In this document: piece by piece, positions 32,416 to 43,629 of the stretch
Numbering within the stretch: position 1 is the first letter of the stretch
Layout: each line of letters starts with the position of its first letter
From: Latrodectus hesperus
Taxonomy: Eukaryota; Arthropoda; Arachnida; Araneae; Theridiidae
Reading direction: 5' to 3'
Assembly (NCBI GenBank): GCA_037975125.1
Contig: CM075853.1
Span: 95,815,043-95,879,042, forward strand
Length of the DNA: 64,000 bases
Translations under genes and position numbers: made by a program
Notes under the pieces: generated by a model
Told to the model about the DNA's origin: nothing
Database searches by the model: none
What the model saw: only the letters and a program-made list of their open reading frames with translations

Positions 32416-33332
32416 AATTTTTAACACTCCCAATCGAAAGTAATATGAGGTGGATATTCAAATGACTTATGAACAATAATTAGCTTTAAGGCTGTTATAT
32501 GGTATTAATTTTCATATAATAATAGTAATTAAGAAGGAAAAAAGGACACATTAACAGGAAATTAATTAAATCTATAAATCAAGAATCATTTTTATTTGTT
32601 GTGAAAAGCGATCCAGGGAATTAAAAACACAGCGTGAACAAATAGATCTTTATCCTACACAAATGACTTTTTAATAATAGAATATGGCATCTGAGCTATC
32701 ATACACTCAATATGTGCTATAGTATTCTAAGAAGTGTTTAAACATTTTTAATTCATAGATTCGAATACCATCTTTCGTATCCTTTCTAAATTTTTTCAAT
32801 TTATCATAATCTATTGATTCTAATTGTTGAATTGTTAAAAAAAAATAGCATTACACCAACAAACAAAATAAACAATGAGAAATGTGTTTCGCTTATTGTC
32901 AGCTAGAATTTTTCACCGAAATTGAATTACGGAATGTAGGTTGGGGTAGGATTTTGCGATACGTTTCAGACTGTCTATTTCTGTCTATAAATCATTAAAC
33001 TAAACCCTATGAATCATTCGCAATCATCATGCACATTAAGAATGCATGTATATCAGCGAAAAATAAGCATCTTTAAGTAATCAGTATTCACTATCCAAAT
33101 CTTCTCTTGTTGTAAGGAAGGTTGTAATCAAGCGATAAACCTAATGGTTTCAACCATCATTTTAAATTTCACGATGGAATTACATTTTCAGAATACATTG
33201 CTCGAAAGAGAGATTCCCAAAATAATTTCCCCATAACGAATTAAGATAGAATATAAATTATTTAAATTACATTTAAGACACTAGTCACTTGTATCACCTG
33301 TAACGTGATTTTAAGTAAATGCCGATTTCATG

Positions 33333-33375
33333 ATCGATGCATCAATCTCAATCGATCATGGTATCGGTAATCGAT
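33333..33375. promoter_or_regulatory. Three regularly spaced ATCGAT sites
   Basis: ATCGAT occurs at 33333-33338, 33351-33356 and 33370-33375, that is at 18- and 19-bp steps, with GATCGATGC and CAATCGATCATG contexts. ATCGAT is the core recognised by Onecut-type cut-homeodomain proteins and resembles DREF sites. Function is inference. Confidence 0.35.
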
Positions 33376-34034
33376 CACTTGCGAAAATTGTCTGAATTTA
33401 ATTGATCTAACAATTCCAGACCATACGCTGTTTCCAGTTAGATATTATTTAACGTTTGGAGCATGTTCCATCAATTCCCGAAATTATGCAGATCTCTCTC
33501 TGGGCAGCTATTGATTACGTAGTAATAAATGATAATCTTCCCTCGCAGGAGTTTGTGAATGTGTCATATATTTCACTTCGATGTAAGACAGAAGTTATTA
33601 AAATGAACAAGTGTGTATTTATATACTAAATAGAGGTCTTGCTTGAAAAGCAAAAATTAATTTACATTAAGCCTTTTGCCTGCAGACAACTTCACAAAAG
33701 TAATAAATCGCTTCAAATATGAAGAAAAAAAAACAATTCTTAATTGAAGATTAATAATATTAGAATTGATAACTATGTACAATAAATCCATAAGAAAAAG
33801 TTTTAGGCGTTATGAATCCTAATTGCTTATTTTTGATCATTTAAACTGCTAAGAATTATTGAATGCTTCGTTATTTTGAACCACGGTCTAATGACAAGGT
33901 CAATATATATAAATATGACATGTTTCTATGTTCTCTGTGCTCCTACAACTCATCAATCAAATTTATCACTGCGTAGTGGAATGCTTATCGGCCTATGACT
34001 GCTATAAAAGGCATTTTAACATCCATTGTGTAAC

Positions 34035-34125
34035 TGGGACATTTTGTAGATAGTGGTCCCTTATTCATGGGTCTTATGGGAAGAAACTAGGAAAACTCAC
34101 AAGCAGTCACACCGCTATAAATCCA
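34035..34125 (-). mobile_element. SINE-like repeat, family A (3' part, reverse orientation)
   Basis: On the minus strand it reads GACTGCTTGTGAGTTTTCC, TAGTTTCTTCCCATAAG, then ATGAATAAGGGACCACTATC, matching the 3' half of family A. The 5' head is missing or unrecognisable. Confidence 0.6.
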
Positions 34126-35681
34126 TACAGATTTAATTAACAGAAATTGTTACACTGTTATTTGTTGTTAAAATTATTGCAGAAAATTGTAGTTTTTAGT
34201 TCAAAAGCATGTGGATTTTCTAGATTATTCATTATCTATGAAAATGATAAAAGTATATATATTTACATATATGGTAGATATCAAAAGATTATACAGCACT
34301 TAGAAATTAGATCCTTCTTTAAATTTAGTCTTCAATATCATTGGCAGTTACGTTTTGAATTCAAGTTTAGACATTTAGTTCTTCTGTGTAGTTGAAACAA
34401 ATATCCAGTAAATTGATATTTATTTCTTAATATTACACCTGTATTTCAATAGGCTTACATTGAATGGATTTTTATGTCTTTCAAATATGTAGTCATATAA
34501 AAATAAAATTTGTTTTCCAAAATAAGTAATCACTATTACAGAACAAGAAGTCATATTTGAATCAAATTTGGACAGATTTTGAGATAGATTCCAAGAAAAC
34601 TACCGTAAAAATCATAAAAATTTTTAATGCAAAGATGACTTAAGCAGAAAACTTGAAAGTTTTAGTAATAAATAATACAAGATTACCGAAACTTTATGAT
34701 TTCCAAATGAAACATTAAATCGTACTGTGAAAATGTCAAGCATTGTAATAAAGATTACATGTTTTATATGCATACCGAATAACTTATATATATTTGAAAA
34801 GTTAGAATGGTTTTAAATTAAATTTAATTATTTTATTGTAATATTAAAATTGTCCATTCCAGTACACAAGTTTTTATTCTGCGTACAGGATCATTTTGCA
34901 AAAAAATTTTTTTCATTATTTCCCAATTTAATTTTTTTATACGAGAATTTCAGTAACTATTTTTCCATGTATTTTATATTATGAAAGTGTAGAAGTTAGT
35001 TTTCACAATATGCCTTACTTTACAGAAAATCGTTGAGTCAAGAGGGCGTACCCGCATTCATATATTTGATTGCCTTACCATTGATGTGATCTGGAAGTTT
35101 AGATAAAAAGTTTTTCATCGAATGTGCGAATCATATTATTCGAATATAACACAATAATGACGGAGTCTTGCTTACTGACTGTTGAATTATTCGTGTTTCT
35201 TTATTATGTTTGTCAAAGTTAATAAAGAAGCATCTCACACATTAACCTAACGCATCCTAACCTTAAAATAATACTATGTAGTGCTTAGACTTAGTGGGGA
35301 CTAGTTATATGACAGTACTTTCTAGAACGAGAGAGATCACTAGTTCGATCCAAAGCTCAAAATTTAAATAAATTTCTTTGAAAGACTTAACATTGTAAGG
35401 TTTCAAAAAGAGCTTTAGAAAAGCTTCCTATTGTCCAAATATCCACTACGGCTTGTCACATATTATAATTTTGTAGCAGTAGTAACATCATCCCTATCAC
35501 CAAATAATGGAAACTCAAACGTTCCTGTTGAACTTTAGGGATTTAGATTAACTTTAAAGAATACGGGTGATTGTTCTTTTAATCTGCGGTATTAAATGCA
35601 TTTTTTCTTTTATTGGAAAAGAATATCGAATTCATATTCAAAAGGAATGCATTAGTTTCTCTGAATCACCATATATCTTCG

Positions 35682-35791
<110 letters not shown>

Positions 35792-36309
35792 ACTCTTACA
35801 CAATCGATACTTTTGGAAATAATTTAAAGTAATAATTCTATGAATTGTAATCAATCACAAAATTAAATAGAAAGATACATTTAGTTGTATAGTTTAATTA
35901 AATGATTACTCAAAGATTATACTAGCATTTTCACAGTATACTGAATAATATGTATTATGCACATTCAGAATATTGTGCTTAGAATTTAATTATTATGGTA
36001 AATGTTATCGTTATACGATAATGAATGCTACTGCAAAAAATATTTATTTCAAATACTGTACTGAGAAAGGTAGGGAAAAAGTCACTCTCGCTCTATATAT
36101 AATTCAGTGAATAACTCTTCATTTTTATTTATATAGAACTCCTAAGCAGCTGTCATTTGTTTTTTTATAATGCAGAATGTCTAATCTCATAAACTTTTAT
36201 CAAAGCTAAGTTTTGTGCCTCCTTTTGGTTGTATTTATTGCATCTACAATTTTTAATATCAGAACCGCACATAATGTAAAAATTCGTGTTTACTGTGTTC
36301 TAGAAGTAG

Positions 36310-36505
36310 AACCACACTCTTCAGAATGAGAAGTTCTTTGTTTGGTCTTAGCCACTGATGAATAACAGGGCAGGATGTTGCTTTTATATTGGCTTTTTTG
36401 TTTTCCATACGCATGTTCATAAGGGAAGTTGCTTAGAAATTATCCATAATTCTAATTTTTGTCACTTGAATATGATCCGCTTCCTATGAAGTCTTCACGA
36501 AAGAC
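36310..36505 (+). mobile_element. SINE-like repeat, family A (near full length)
   Basis: It has TCTTCAGAATGAGAAGTTCT and GGTCTTAGCCACTGATG in the head, the body TTTTGTTTTCCATACGCATG and the tail CTTGAATATGATCCGC then TATGAAGTCTTCACGAAAG. Block order is the same as at 10.6 and 30.2 kb. The central block is more decayed than elsewhere. Confidence 0.68.
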
Positions 36506-36924
36506 AAATATAAGGATACTAAAATTGATCTACAACTTTCAACACAAATTTTGAAAGACGATCTCTCTCTCTCAGCCTATCGTTAACATTATACATTACG
36601 CAGACTCCAGTTCCTATACTTACTATAAGAAATAGTTTATTATGCGAGTGAATTTTTCTCAGCTTAGTAAAATTTAAATTATAAGATTATTAACCTTGTG
36701 CATTATGATTAAAATTTCATTGAAATGTATATGAATAATAACCTATACATCTACTAATAAGTAGAGAAGGGAAATTTTTTATTTATACTGTTTTAAAATA
36801 TCAAGGGTAAACAAGCTAACTGGAAGAAATCTGATTTTAATTACAAGCACATCAGCTTCATCTTACAAGAGTAATTAAAGTTATTAATTTATTGTAAATC
36901 AGCTTTCACATATATGGGCTCGGG

Positions 36925-37005
36925 TTTTCGATTCAATAGCTCTTGGGTTCGAATTTCACTTTGGGCTTCGATGTTTGTAGTGGTAACAATTTCACTAATT
37001 ATATT
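36925..37005 (+). mobile_element. SINE-like repeat, family B (forward)
   Basis: It contains CTCTTGGGTTCGAATTTCAC (box-B-like) followed by TTTGGGCTTCGATGTTTGTA and GTGGTAACAATTTCAC, aligning block by block with the 6.9-kb copy. It lies about 400 bp downstream of a family A copy. Confidence 0.6.
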
Positions 37006-37329
37006 CCTCGTGTACAAAAATAAATAAATAAATAAAATAACTATTGATTTATAAACAAAACAAACTAAGCATTGGCTTGTGATGATATATTCATTATAAA
37101 ATAATATAAAGTACATTAATATTAGTTCTTGTGTGACTTCAAATCCTTTTTTAACATAAGAGAGCATTTGTGAAGAATTTGCCTCTTTTAAATATTAATT
37201 ATATGTTAAATAATAGAGTTGAAATCTGTAAATTCGAATGATTTTACTTAGCTCAATCACCAATCTACCAGGCAGGAAAAATAATCCCTGTCCATAAAAG
37301 CAAATACCCTTACTTGAAAACATTTTCTT

Positions 37330-37690
37330 CAATGAATCAGAGGACACGCGATATGAAATTAATAGAAATTCTCTCCAACTCGAGCCTTCCCCCTTTTCTC
37401 GAGCACCCCCTCCAAGATCACGAGAAATCGCGTGACGCGATCTATGCCGTAATCTCGTTCTTTTTTTTTTTTTTTTTTTTTTTTTCTTTTTTTGTATTCC
37501 GTTGCGTGATCGCGACGATGACTTTTCGGTTTCGCTTTCGAGTGAGCGCCAATCACATGTGTGAGCAAAAGCGATCACTTTTTATCTTTTTCTTTTCTTT
37601 TTTTTGCATACATTCGCTTAAGAACGTGCCTTTGCATCTAGCGTTATTTTTGAGGGTTCTCCTACCATCCCCCCCCAACAACCATTACGC
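37330..37690. promoter_or_regulatory. CpG-rich island with IRF-like triple and CCAAT box
   Basis: It contains the perfect 15-base palindrome ATCGCGTGACGCGAT (37427-37441), the T25 tract, then on the minus strand three spaced GAAA repeats (reverse complement of 37524-37539, GAAANNGAAANNGAAA type) and a CCAAT box (37549-37553). C8 occurs at 37669-37676. The open frames here come from the poly-T tract. It could be a promoter or enhancer; no transcript start can be assigned from sequence. Confidence 0.35.
37461..37493. repeat. Poly-T tract (T25 C T7)
   Basis: It lies inside the CpG-rich island at 37330-37690. It is responsible for the Lys-rich or Phe-rich frames of 69-130 residues on both strands here, none of which looks like a protein. 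Confidence 0.97.
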
Positions 37691-37739
37691 GTCACGAAAT
37701 TTATAGAACATCTCCCATCGAATACCATCGAACACGGAG

Positions 37740-38060
37740 TAGTGGTCATCGATTAAGCAAAGTCTTACTTTGACCACTGTTCACTTTTCTAATCATCGCG
37801 TGCTTAAAAGGTTTGATTTCCGTGAATATTCGCTTTTTTTATTTATTTCTCGTAGCCAGTGTCCAGTTTAAAGACATGAGCGGATGGGTGGCAAAGATTG
37901 ATTCAGACGATGTCAAAGTTTATGGGGGAGCGTGCAGGGTGATATTTGTCGTGATAACAGTCACCACAAATCTGCTGTGGGTGGTGGCGTTATTATTTGG
38001 CGATATGGCGCATGTTCAGTCCTGAAGAATGTGACGTCTGATTACCTGTTACTGCGTAAC
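37740..38060. other. GC-richer segment, possible regulatory DNA
   Basis: The segment contains ATCATCGCGTGC, GAGCGGATGGGTGGCAAAG and GGTGGTGGCG strings and continues the island upstream. A 70-codon plus-strand frame (37813-38025) has a hydrophobic start and a hydrophobic stretch near its end (VIFVVITVTTNLLWVVALLF), so a small membrane protein cannot be excluded. No family is recognised and the length is within chance. Confidence 0.25.
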
Positions 38061-41000
38061 ACTTGACAGACATGAGAAATTGCCAGATTCTCTAGTTTTC
38101 GTCAATTAAGTGTTCTTTTTCACAACTATTCTCAAAATTTTCCTGTATTTTGGCTTAAATCCAATATCGAAATGTATAGAAAAAAGGCTCACCGCATGGC
38201 ATTGTCTGGGAAATGTGTCTAGTAAAATCTTAAAGCAGACGTTTCCCCTCCCCTTTAAGATTTTAAAAATAAATTTAATACTTAATGCAATTTTTTTAAT
38301 TACTTAGAAAGAAACAAGTATGTAAGATGCGAAATCTTCTATTTTAGAATTCATTTCTAATTCTAGAGAAATGAAATGTGTAAACAAATATATTAGAAAC
38401 GAATTTTATGAAGGAAATTAAGCTAATTATTTATGCATAAAACAAAATAAATATTTAAAACTTACTTAACCCCTAAAGAAACGGAAGTAAAATATATTTC
38501 CTGAAAACATAGTTTCTTATTGTTTGAAAGGGATTCTAATAGAAAACATAAAAATTATGGTGTTTATCATCACCTTTAAGATGCTTACAAGTAAAAGAAA
38601 ATTAGCGCTTTTAAGAAATAAACAAAGAACCAAATTTTTTAAATAAATTACAATTTGGTATTATTTCGAGTTCATGTTTTGATTTCCGTCTTATAAACAA
38701 TGACCAGTATTCACAAATCACGAGGATTCTAAATATTCAGCCCAACAATTATGTATGCAAATAAAAAACAGAAATGCAACATCCATTTTCGGTTATTCCT
38801 TAGTGGTTGTGATTTCTTCTGAAATTTTTTATTCCGAAGAGTATAGTCGTACCTCTTGACTACGACTTCTCTTTGAGACGGCAATTTGAGGGTCTAACAT
38901 CTGAAAGCTGTTTTAAGGCATCTGAGCACATGCTGTGGAAGAATTTTTCATACATAGTGGAGTATGATTACGTCTTGCAAGGGAGAAAACCACAAAACAT
39001 CTTAGCATTTACATCGACAGGTGTGGTTAAAGTTACGTTAGAAAAATAAGTAAGTTGTCCATTCAAAATAAGTAAGTAGTTTTGATCATTGAAGAAAACC
39101 AATGGGCTCAAGCCTATGGTAAAAATATTTCTGGGGTATCTGAAAAAAAACAAAAATTTTTTTTCATCCATCATTCACATATTACTGCTTAAAATTTCAG
39201 AAATTTGGAATATTTTTATTAAATTGGATGACTAATTTATTAGTACTCCACATTTTTAAGACTTAAAAGCCTCTGCGTATCTACAAATGAGTCAATAGTT
39301 CAAACAAATCACAAGCACCAAAGAGATCAATTGAGCATGACTCATAGGTCAGTTGTTATAACAATTCTCGGAGAGCTCTTAAATTAAAAAGATGTTTCAT
39401 TATATTATACGCTTTTATTATCATTTATAATAAGTTTTTTATAAGAAATGGTTGAATAACAATTATCATAATTATAAATGGTAAAAGATGTTTAATAACT
39501 TTTTAATTGTTAAATTTTTAAGAGCATTTGATCCATTAAGAAATTATGCTTGTGCATTTAAAAAAAATGCTTTTGTTAGACCACAAGTAATTTGAGAAAA
39601 ATACTCAAATAATAGCAGGTTATTTTACATTATGTTGCTATACTTATTTAAGGAGAAGATTTTTCAAATAATTTAAAAATATTTTATATCACGGTCTTGG
39701 GTATAAATTTAAATGTATCCATTTTTATACCATGCTAAAATTAAATTAACTCTTAACTATAAATATTGTTTTAAATTATTTCAACATAGACTGCAAGTTA
39801 TATAACTAATAACTATTCATTCATTTTCTTATAGTCATATAATTACTTTGGAATTGGTTAATAAAAATTTTAAATACTGTATTGTGTTAATATAATACCT
39901 AGTGATTTAAATTTAATCATTAATATAAATATATGGAAATATGAAGAATAATAAAATTTTGTGCTGAGTGAGATAGTAATACTTAATAATACCTCAAAAA
40001 AATGAATGAGAACTTAAAAATGATAAAAAAGTTTTTAATTGCGCTTAATTAAAAAAGAGCATTTGTTACATTGTTATCGAAATGAGGAATACTTAAGCTT
40101 TTTTTCGCCTTTTTTATTAGTTTAGTCATCAATAAATCAGACAGATAAAATTTATTTGATCTAATTAGATATACATATTTAATCACTACCAGTGCTTGCT
40201 TTTTAGTTACATCAAGATTGCAAGATTTAAATATGCATCATTTAAATTAATTCTTGCAATTGCACACAATAGAGAATTACAACTTATAATATTTTTCAAA
40301 ATTTGAGTTCTTAGATAAGTCTATGCCATATTTAATATTTGAAATTAAGTATGTACTGTGTTATATTTATTACATTAATTTTAGCAAACTACTGATTGAT
40401 GTTTTAAATCTAGGAAATGAAAATTTCGTTAAGTGTAGATAAAATCATTTTAATAATAATTGCGAAAAGAAATACATATTTAAGTAAATCAAAATGAAAA
40501 CATTTATTAAATTCGAAATTCAATTTTTAAATTTTCTCTCTACAAAATTTATTTTTAAATCAAACGCGCGTAGAGACAAAATAATTTTCATGAGTTGTAC
40601 TTTTTTCAAAACTCGTATTCACGATGAGAAGTCATTTTAACACAGATGTCACTGCGCCATCTGCTAGCTATTGTATACACTAAAATCTTATTACATAAGC
40701 GACGAATTTATGAGAATGGTGCGAAAATATAAATTTTGCATAGTATCTAAATTTAAAATCTTTTTAAGAGAACATTAAATATATTTAATTAAAATGAAGC
40801 AAGTTTCGGTTACATTTTTTAAATAAATATTTTGAAATGAACTAATTTTACACATATTAAAAACTTTGCATGACTTGAATTTTTCAACAAATAATAAAAT
40901 ATACATAATATTTTAAGTATATTTCCGCCAAATAATGGAACGTTTCTTTCAAATCTACTTTCTATAAAATAAACGGTTATCTATAAAATAATTATTTCAG

Positions 41001-42067
41001 CACAATATTTATTATCATTCTTAAAATATTTCTTTTTTCCTTATAAGATTCTTCAAAGAACTGAATTTAATATATGTGTGTAATCAGTACTATTGTCCAT
41101 AAATTCAAATACATGCGTGTAAGAAGAACAACAGTTCGTTAAACATTTTTCCACACACATAAAAATTAATTTTAAAACTTGAAATGAAGTTTCGATTAAT
41201 CACCTTCTTTAAATTTTAAATTGATTTTCATGCTGAAAAATTATTTACTGATTACTACATTATATAACAGCATTTTAATTCATTTCTAGAAGCGATAAGA
41301 AATTTTATAATTAATTATATGACCTAAAAATATACATGTTCATACACTTTCTGAAATAACATACATAGAAGAATTCCATAGTATTTTATACTTTGGAAAA
41401 TAACACATAAGAACTACGTGTATTTTTAAAATCATTAAATAAAAAGGGATTCACATAAATTCCCTACACACACACATTTTAATGTTACACAATTCTCCCC
41501 ATAAAATTTATTCATATTCTCTTAACAGTTTCACTAAGCAACAAATACATTGTAACTGAAATAATAGCTTATTTTCAGAGTTCTGGACATCAATTTGGTA
41601 ATTTAAAAAATAAAGGGGTGTTCATACTTTGAACATGGATATTTCTGCTAGGTCTAAAAATACTTTAAGTCGTAGATCCCGGTCAAATAATCCCTTGCAT
41701 GTAAAAATATGACAATATAATGAGACAAATTAAGTTATCAGTATTTAAATAAAAATATTCTCCGTCTAATGTAAACATTCAATCACTTCTCCTATATTTT
41801 TTCTGTCAAAATGTAGTGTCCTTAACGATTCTGCAAGAACTTCTCTTAAATTTTATGACAATTGTTTCAAATGGATTCATATTCGACAGACGAGCAGGAC
41901 GAAGGAAGTATTAAAAACAACTTAATGTATTGTTGGCCACCTAAAGTGCAATACTAAGGAAATCAAGAGAAAATCAAAACAGCAAAATTTATTTCGCAGA
42001 TAACGCGTCTTTCAAGGATCAAATGATTGAGACTACATCTTCTTTTAAATGGTAGGTACAGACAAAA
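38061..42067. other. Gene-free AT-rich stretch
   Basis: Apart from the CTCF-like site at 40654 and a small hairpin near 38840-38875 (AGTCGTA...TACGACT), nothing is recognised. Part of its right edge may belong to the transposon remnant whose coding part ends at 42068. Confidence 0.6.
40654..40667 (-). promoter_or_regulatory. CTCF-like site
   Basis: The minus strand reads CTAGCAGATGGCGC, which matches the CTCF core CCASYAGRKGGCGC at 13 of 14 positions (second base T instead of C). It sits alone in AT-rich DNA. Confidence 0.35.
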
Positions 42068-42766
42068 TCAGCAGTTAGTATAGCTACCACTATTGGTTAT
42101 AAACGCTGCAACACGCCTCATGGTAGAATTAATAATGCTTTAGATGTATCTTTGAGGTATAATTGTCCATGCAGCTTCCATATATTGTTAAATGTGATGC
42201 GTTGTTATAGCAGGCGCTTTATCCTAGCACAATTGTGCAAATATGAACCACATGTTTTCGATCGGAGATATTTATGGAGAACTAACAGGCATAGGAAACA
42301 TTTCAACCTGATGAGTAAAATGAACTTTCGGACATAGCGTGACATGTGTGATATTATTCCATTGGACTATGGTATATGACAAACACTTTAGGCATTAGAG
42401 GACCCTTGGTTTCAACCCTCATAAATGTAATGCCGGCTGCTTAGCATTCTGACAATGAATACTAAAGGAATGCAAGAATGAATTTAACTCCATCTTAACC
42501 ATGTTACCAGAAGCAGGACTAATCTGGTAATACATAACGTGATAGTTCAGGATTCTCTCACCGTGGTATTTCCAGAGTCGAATTTGACCTTTATGGTGTT
42601 TCAAACAGAGACAAGAATCATTAGTGAAAACATTTTCATTCTATTTAGTTGTCCTTGTCTGTCGCTCAACGTACCATTGGCGATGCAAAAGTCTATGGTT
42701 TTGAGTCAAGGCTAAGCGAAGCAATAGATGTCTTGCTGGAATTTCACTCAGCTGTGTGGATGTATT
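42068..42766 (-). pseudogene. Second Tc1-type transposase remnant, N-terminal region not recognisable
   Basis: Reading the minus strand and allowing frame changes, pieces of a Tc1-family transposase appear in the right order. QLSEIPARHLLLRLALTQNHR (start near 42766) corresponds to the family segment before the catalytic core. Next come QWYVERQTRTT, then VFTNDSCLCLKHHKGQ with RLWKYHGERI, then SPASGNMV, then SP-ISPIENMW holding the catalytic Glu, and finally the C-terminal EAAWTIIPQRYI and MRRVAAFITNSGSYTNC, ending at TGA 42068-42070. The first catalytic Asp of the usual FSDES aligns with Asn here. Several stops interrupt it, including TAG at 42641-42643 where the family has Trp. The segment around the second catalytic Asp (DNARPH) is too degraded to see, and no N-terminal helix-turn-helix was found upstream. 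No clear terminal repeats were found, so element limits are unknown. It differs from the 59-60 kb element and looks older. Confidence 0.85.
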
Positions 42767-43309
42767 TTTTTCCGAACGATGCATGTTAAACACGAGTGAT
42801 ATATGTTGTTCAATTAATACTTATTATAAATTGAATTATGGGCTGTTTAATTGGTAAACTTGACAACCGTCAGCTACAGCGTCGAATGTTCGGAGCTGAC
42901 TCTTAATGTGTTAGAATCTCTCTCAATTTTCTTCCTTTATGTAGCACTTGCAGGTGACACAAGAAACCCCAGTGATGTGCACATGGGGTGCAATGCTAAT
43001 GATTTGCATTGCTCATCACCGCAAATGTATGATGTATATTTCATATGATTTGCATGCCTCCTTAAAAGTTGCATTTTGTAAAGACAAAAGTGAATTTACG
43101 TAGTACAGCAGTGTCTTGTCAAAAGTTATTCTAGAACTACTTCGGAAGTTTAAGCTATATTTTAAAGCTAAGGATATAATCTATGCATTGATGAGTAAAA
43201 CAAGTAAAGTAATAGTTGCTTTTGGCTGCCCAATTAAGAACCTAGCTTATTTATAAGTGTAGCGCGTGGCGGCAATGTAATTAATATTGTTTAAAAGTTT
43301 TTCGAACTC

Positions 43310-43629
43310 TATATAAGTATAATTATTATTATTATTACCCACTAATGATGGTTTTTCAATCGTATCAGAAAAATTATTTTCTCAAATGCGGCATCATTTG
43401 AGGAGGAATTTTTTAATACAATTATTCAAAATTATATACCAATCACTGCTGAGCCCCTGGAGAAATGCTTTATTTCTGCATGCGCATTTGACGATATGAG
43501 TGCGCTTGGAAGCTCTCTAGTGTTTTTTCTTAGCGATATGCGAATATTGCTCACCGTTTATGGAAAGTTTCCTAAAAGAAGTATGAGTATTGAAAATTTT
43601 ATGCGAACTTGGATTAAGATTTAAATAAA
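43310..43629 (+). other. TATA-like box, 91-codon open frame and AATAAA in a row, unrecognised
   Basis: TATATAAG lies at 43310-43317. A stop-free frame of 91 codons runs from 43349 to the TAA at 43622-43624, and AATAAA (43624-43629) overlaps that stop. The peptide is non-repetitive (for example ITAEPLEKCFISACAFDDMS and FFLSDMRILLTVYGKFPKRS) but its first in-frame Met is at 43496. ACTAAT followed by GTTTTTCAATCGTATCAG before 43369 could be a branch site and 3' splice site, making this a terminal exon. TGTAGCGCGTGGCGGC at 43258 could instead begin an LTR. Several frames this long are expected by chance in this window, so confidence is low. Confidence 0.25.

Noticed and set aside
37195..37706. 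Frames of 127 and 130 codons, Lys-rich or Phe-rich
   Set aside because: Opposite-strand frames both opened by the T25 tract. The residues outside it show no domain and codon use follows the local AT bias.
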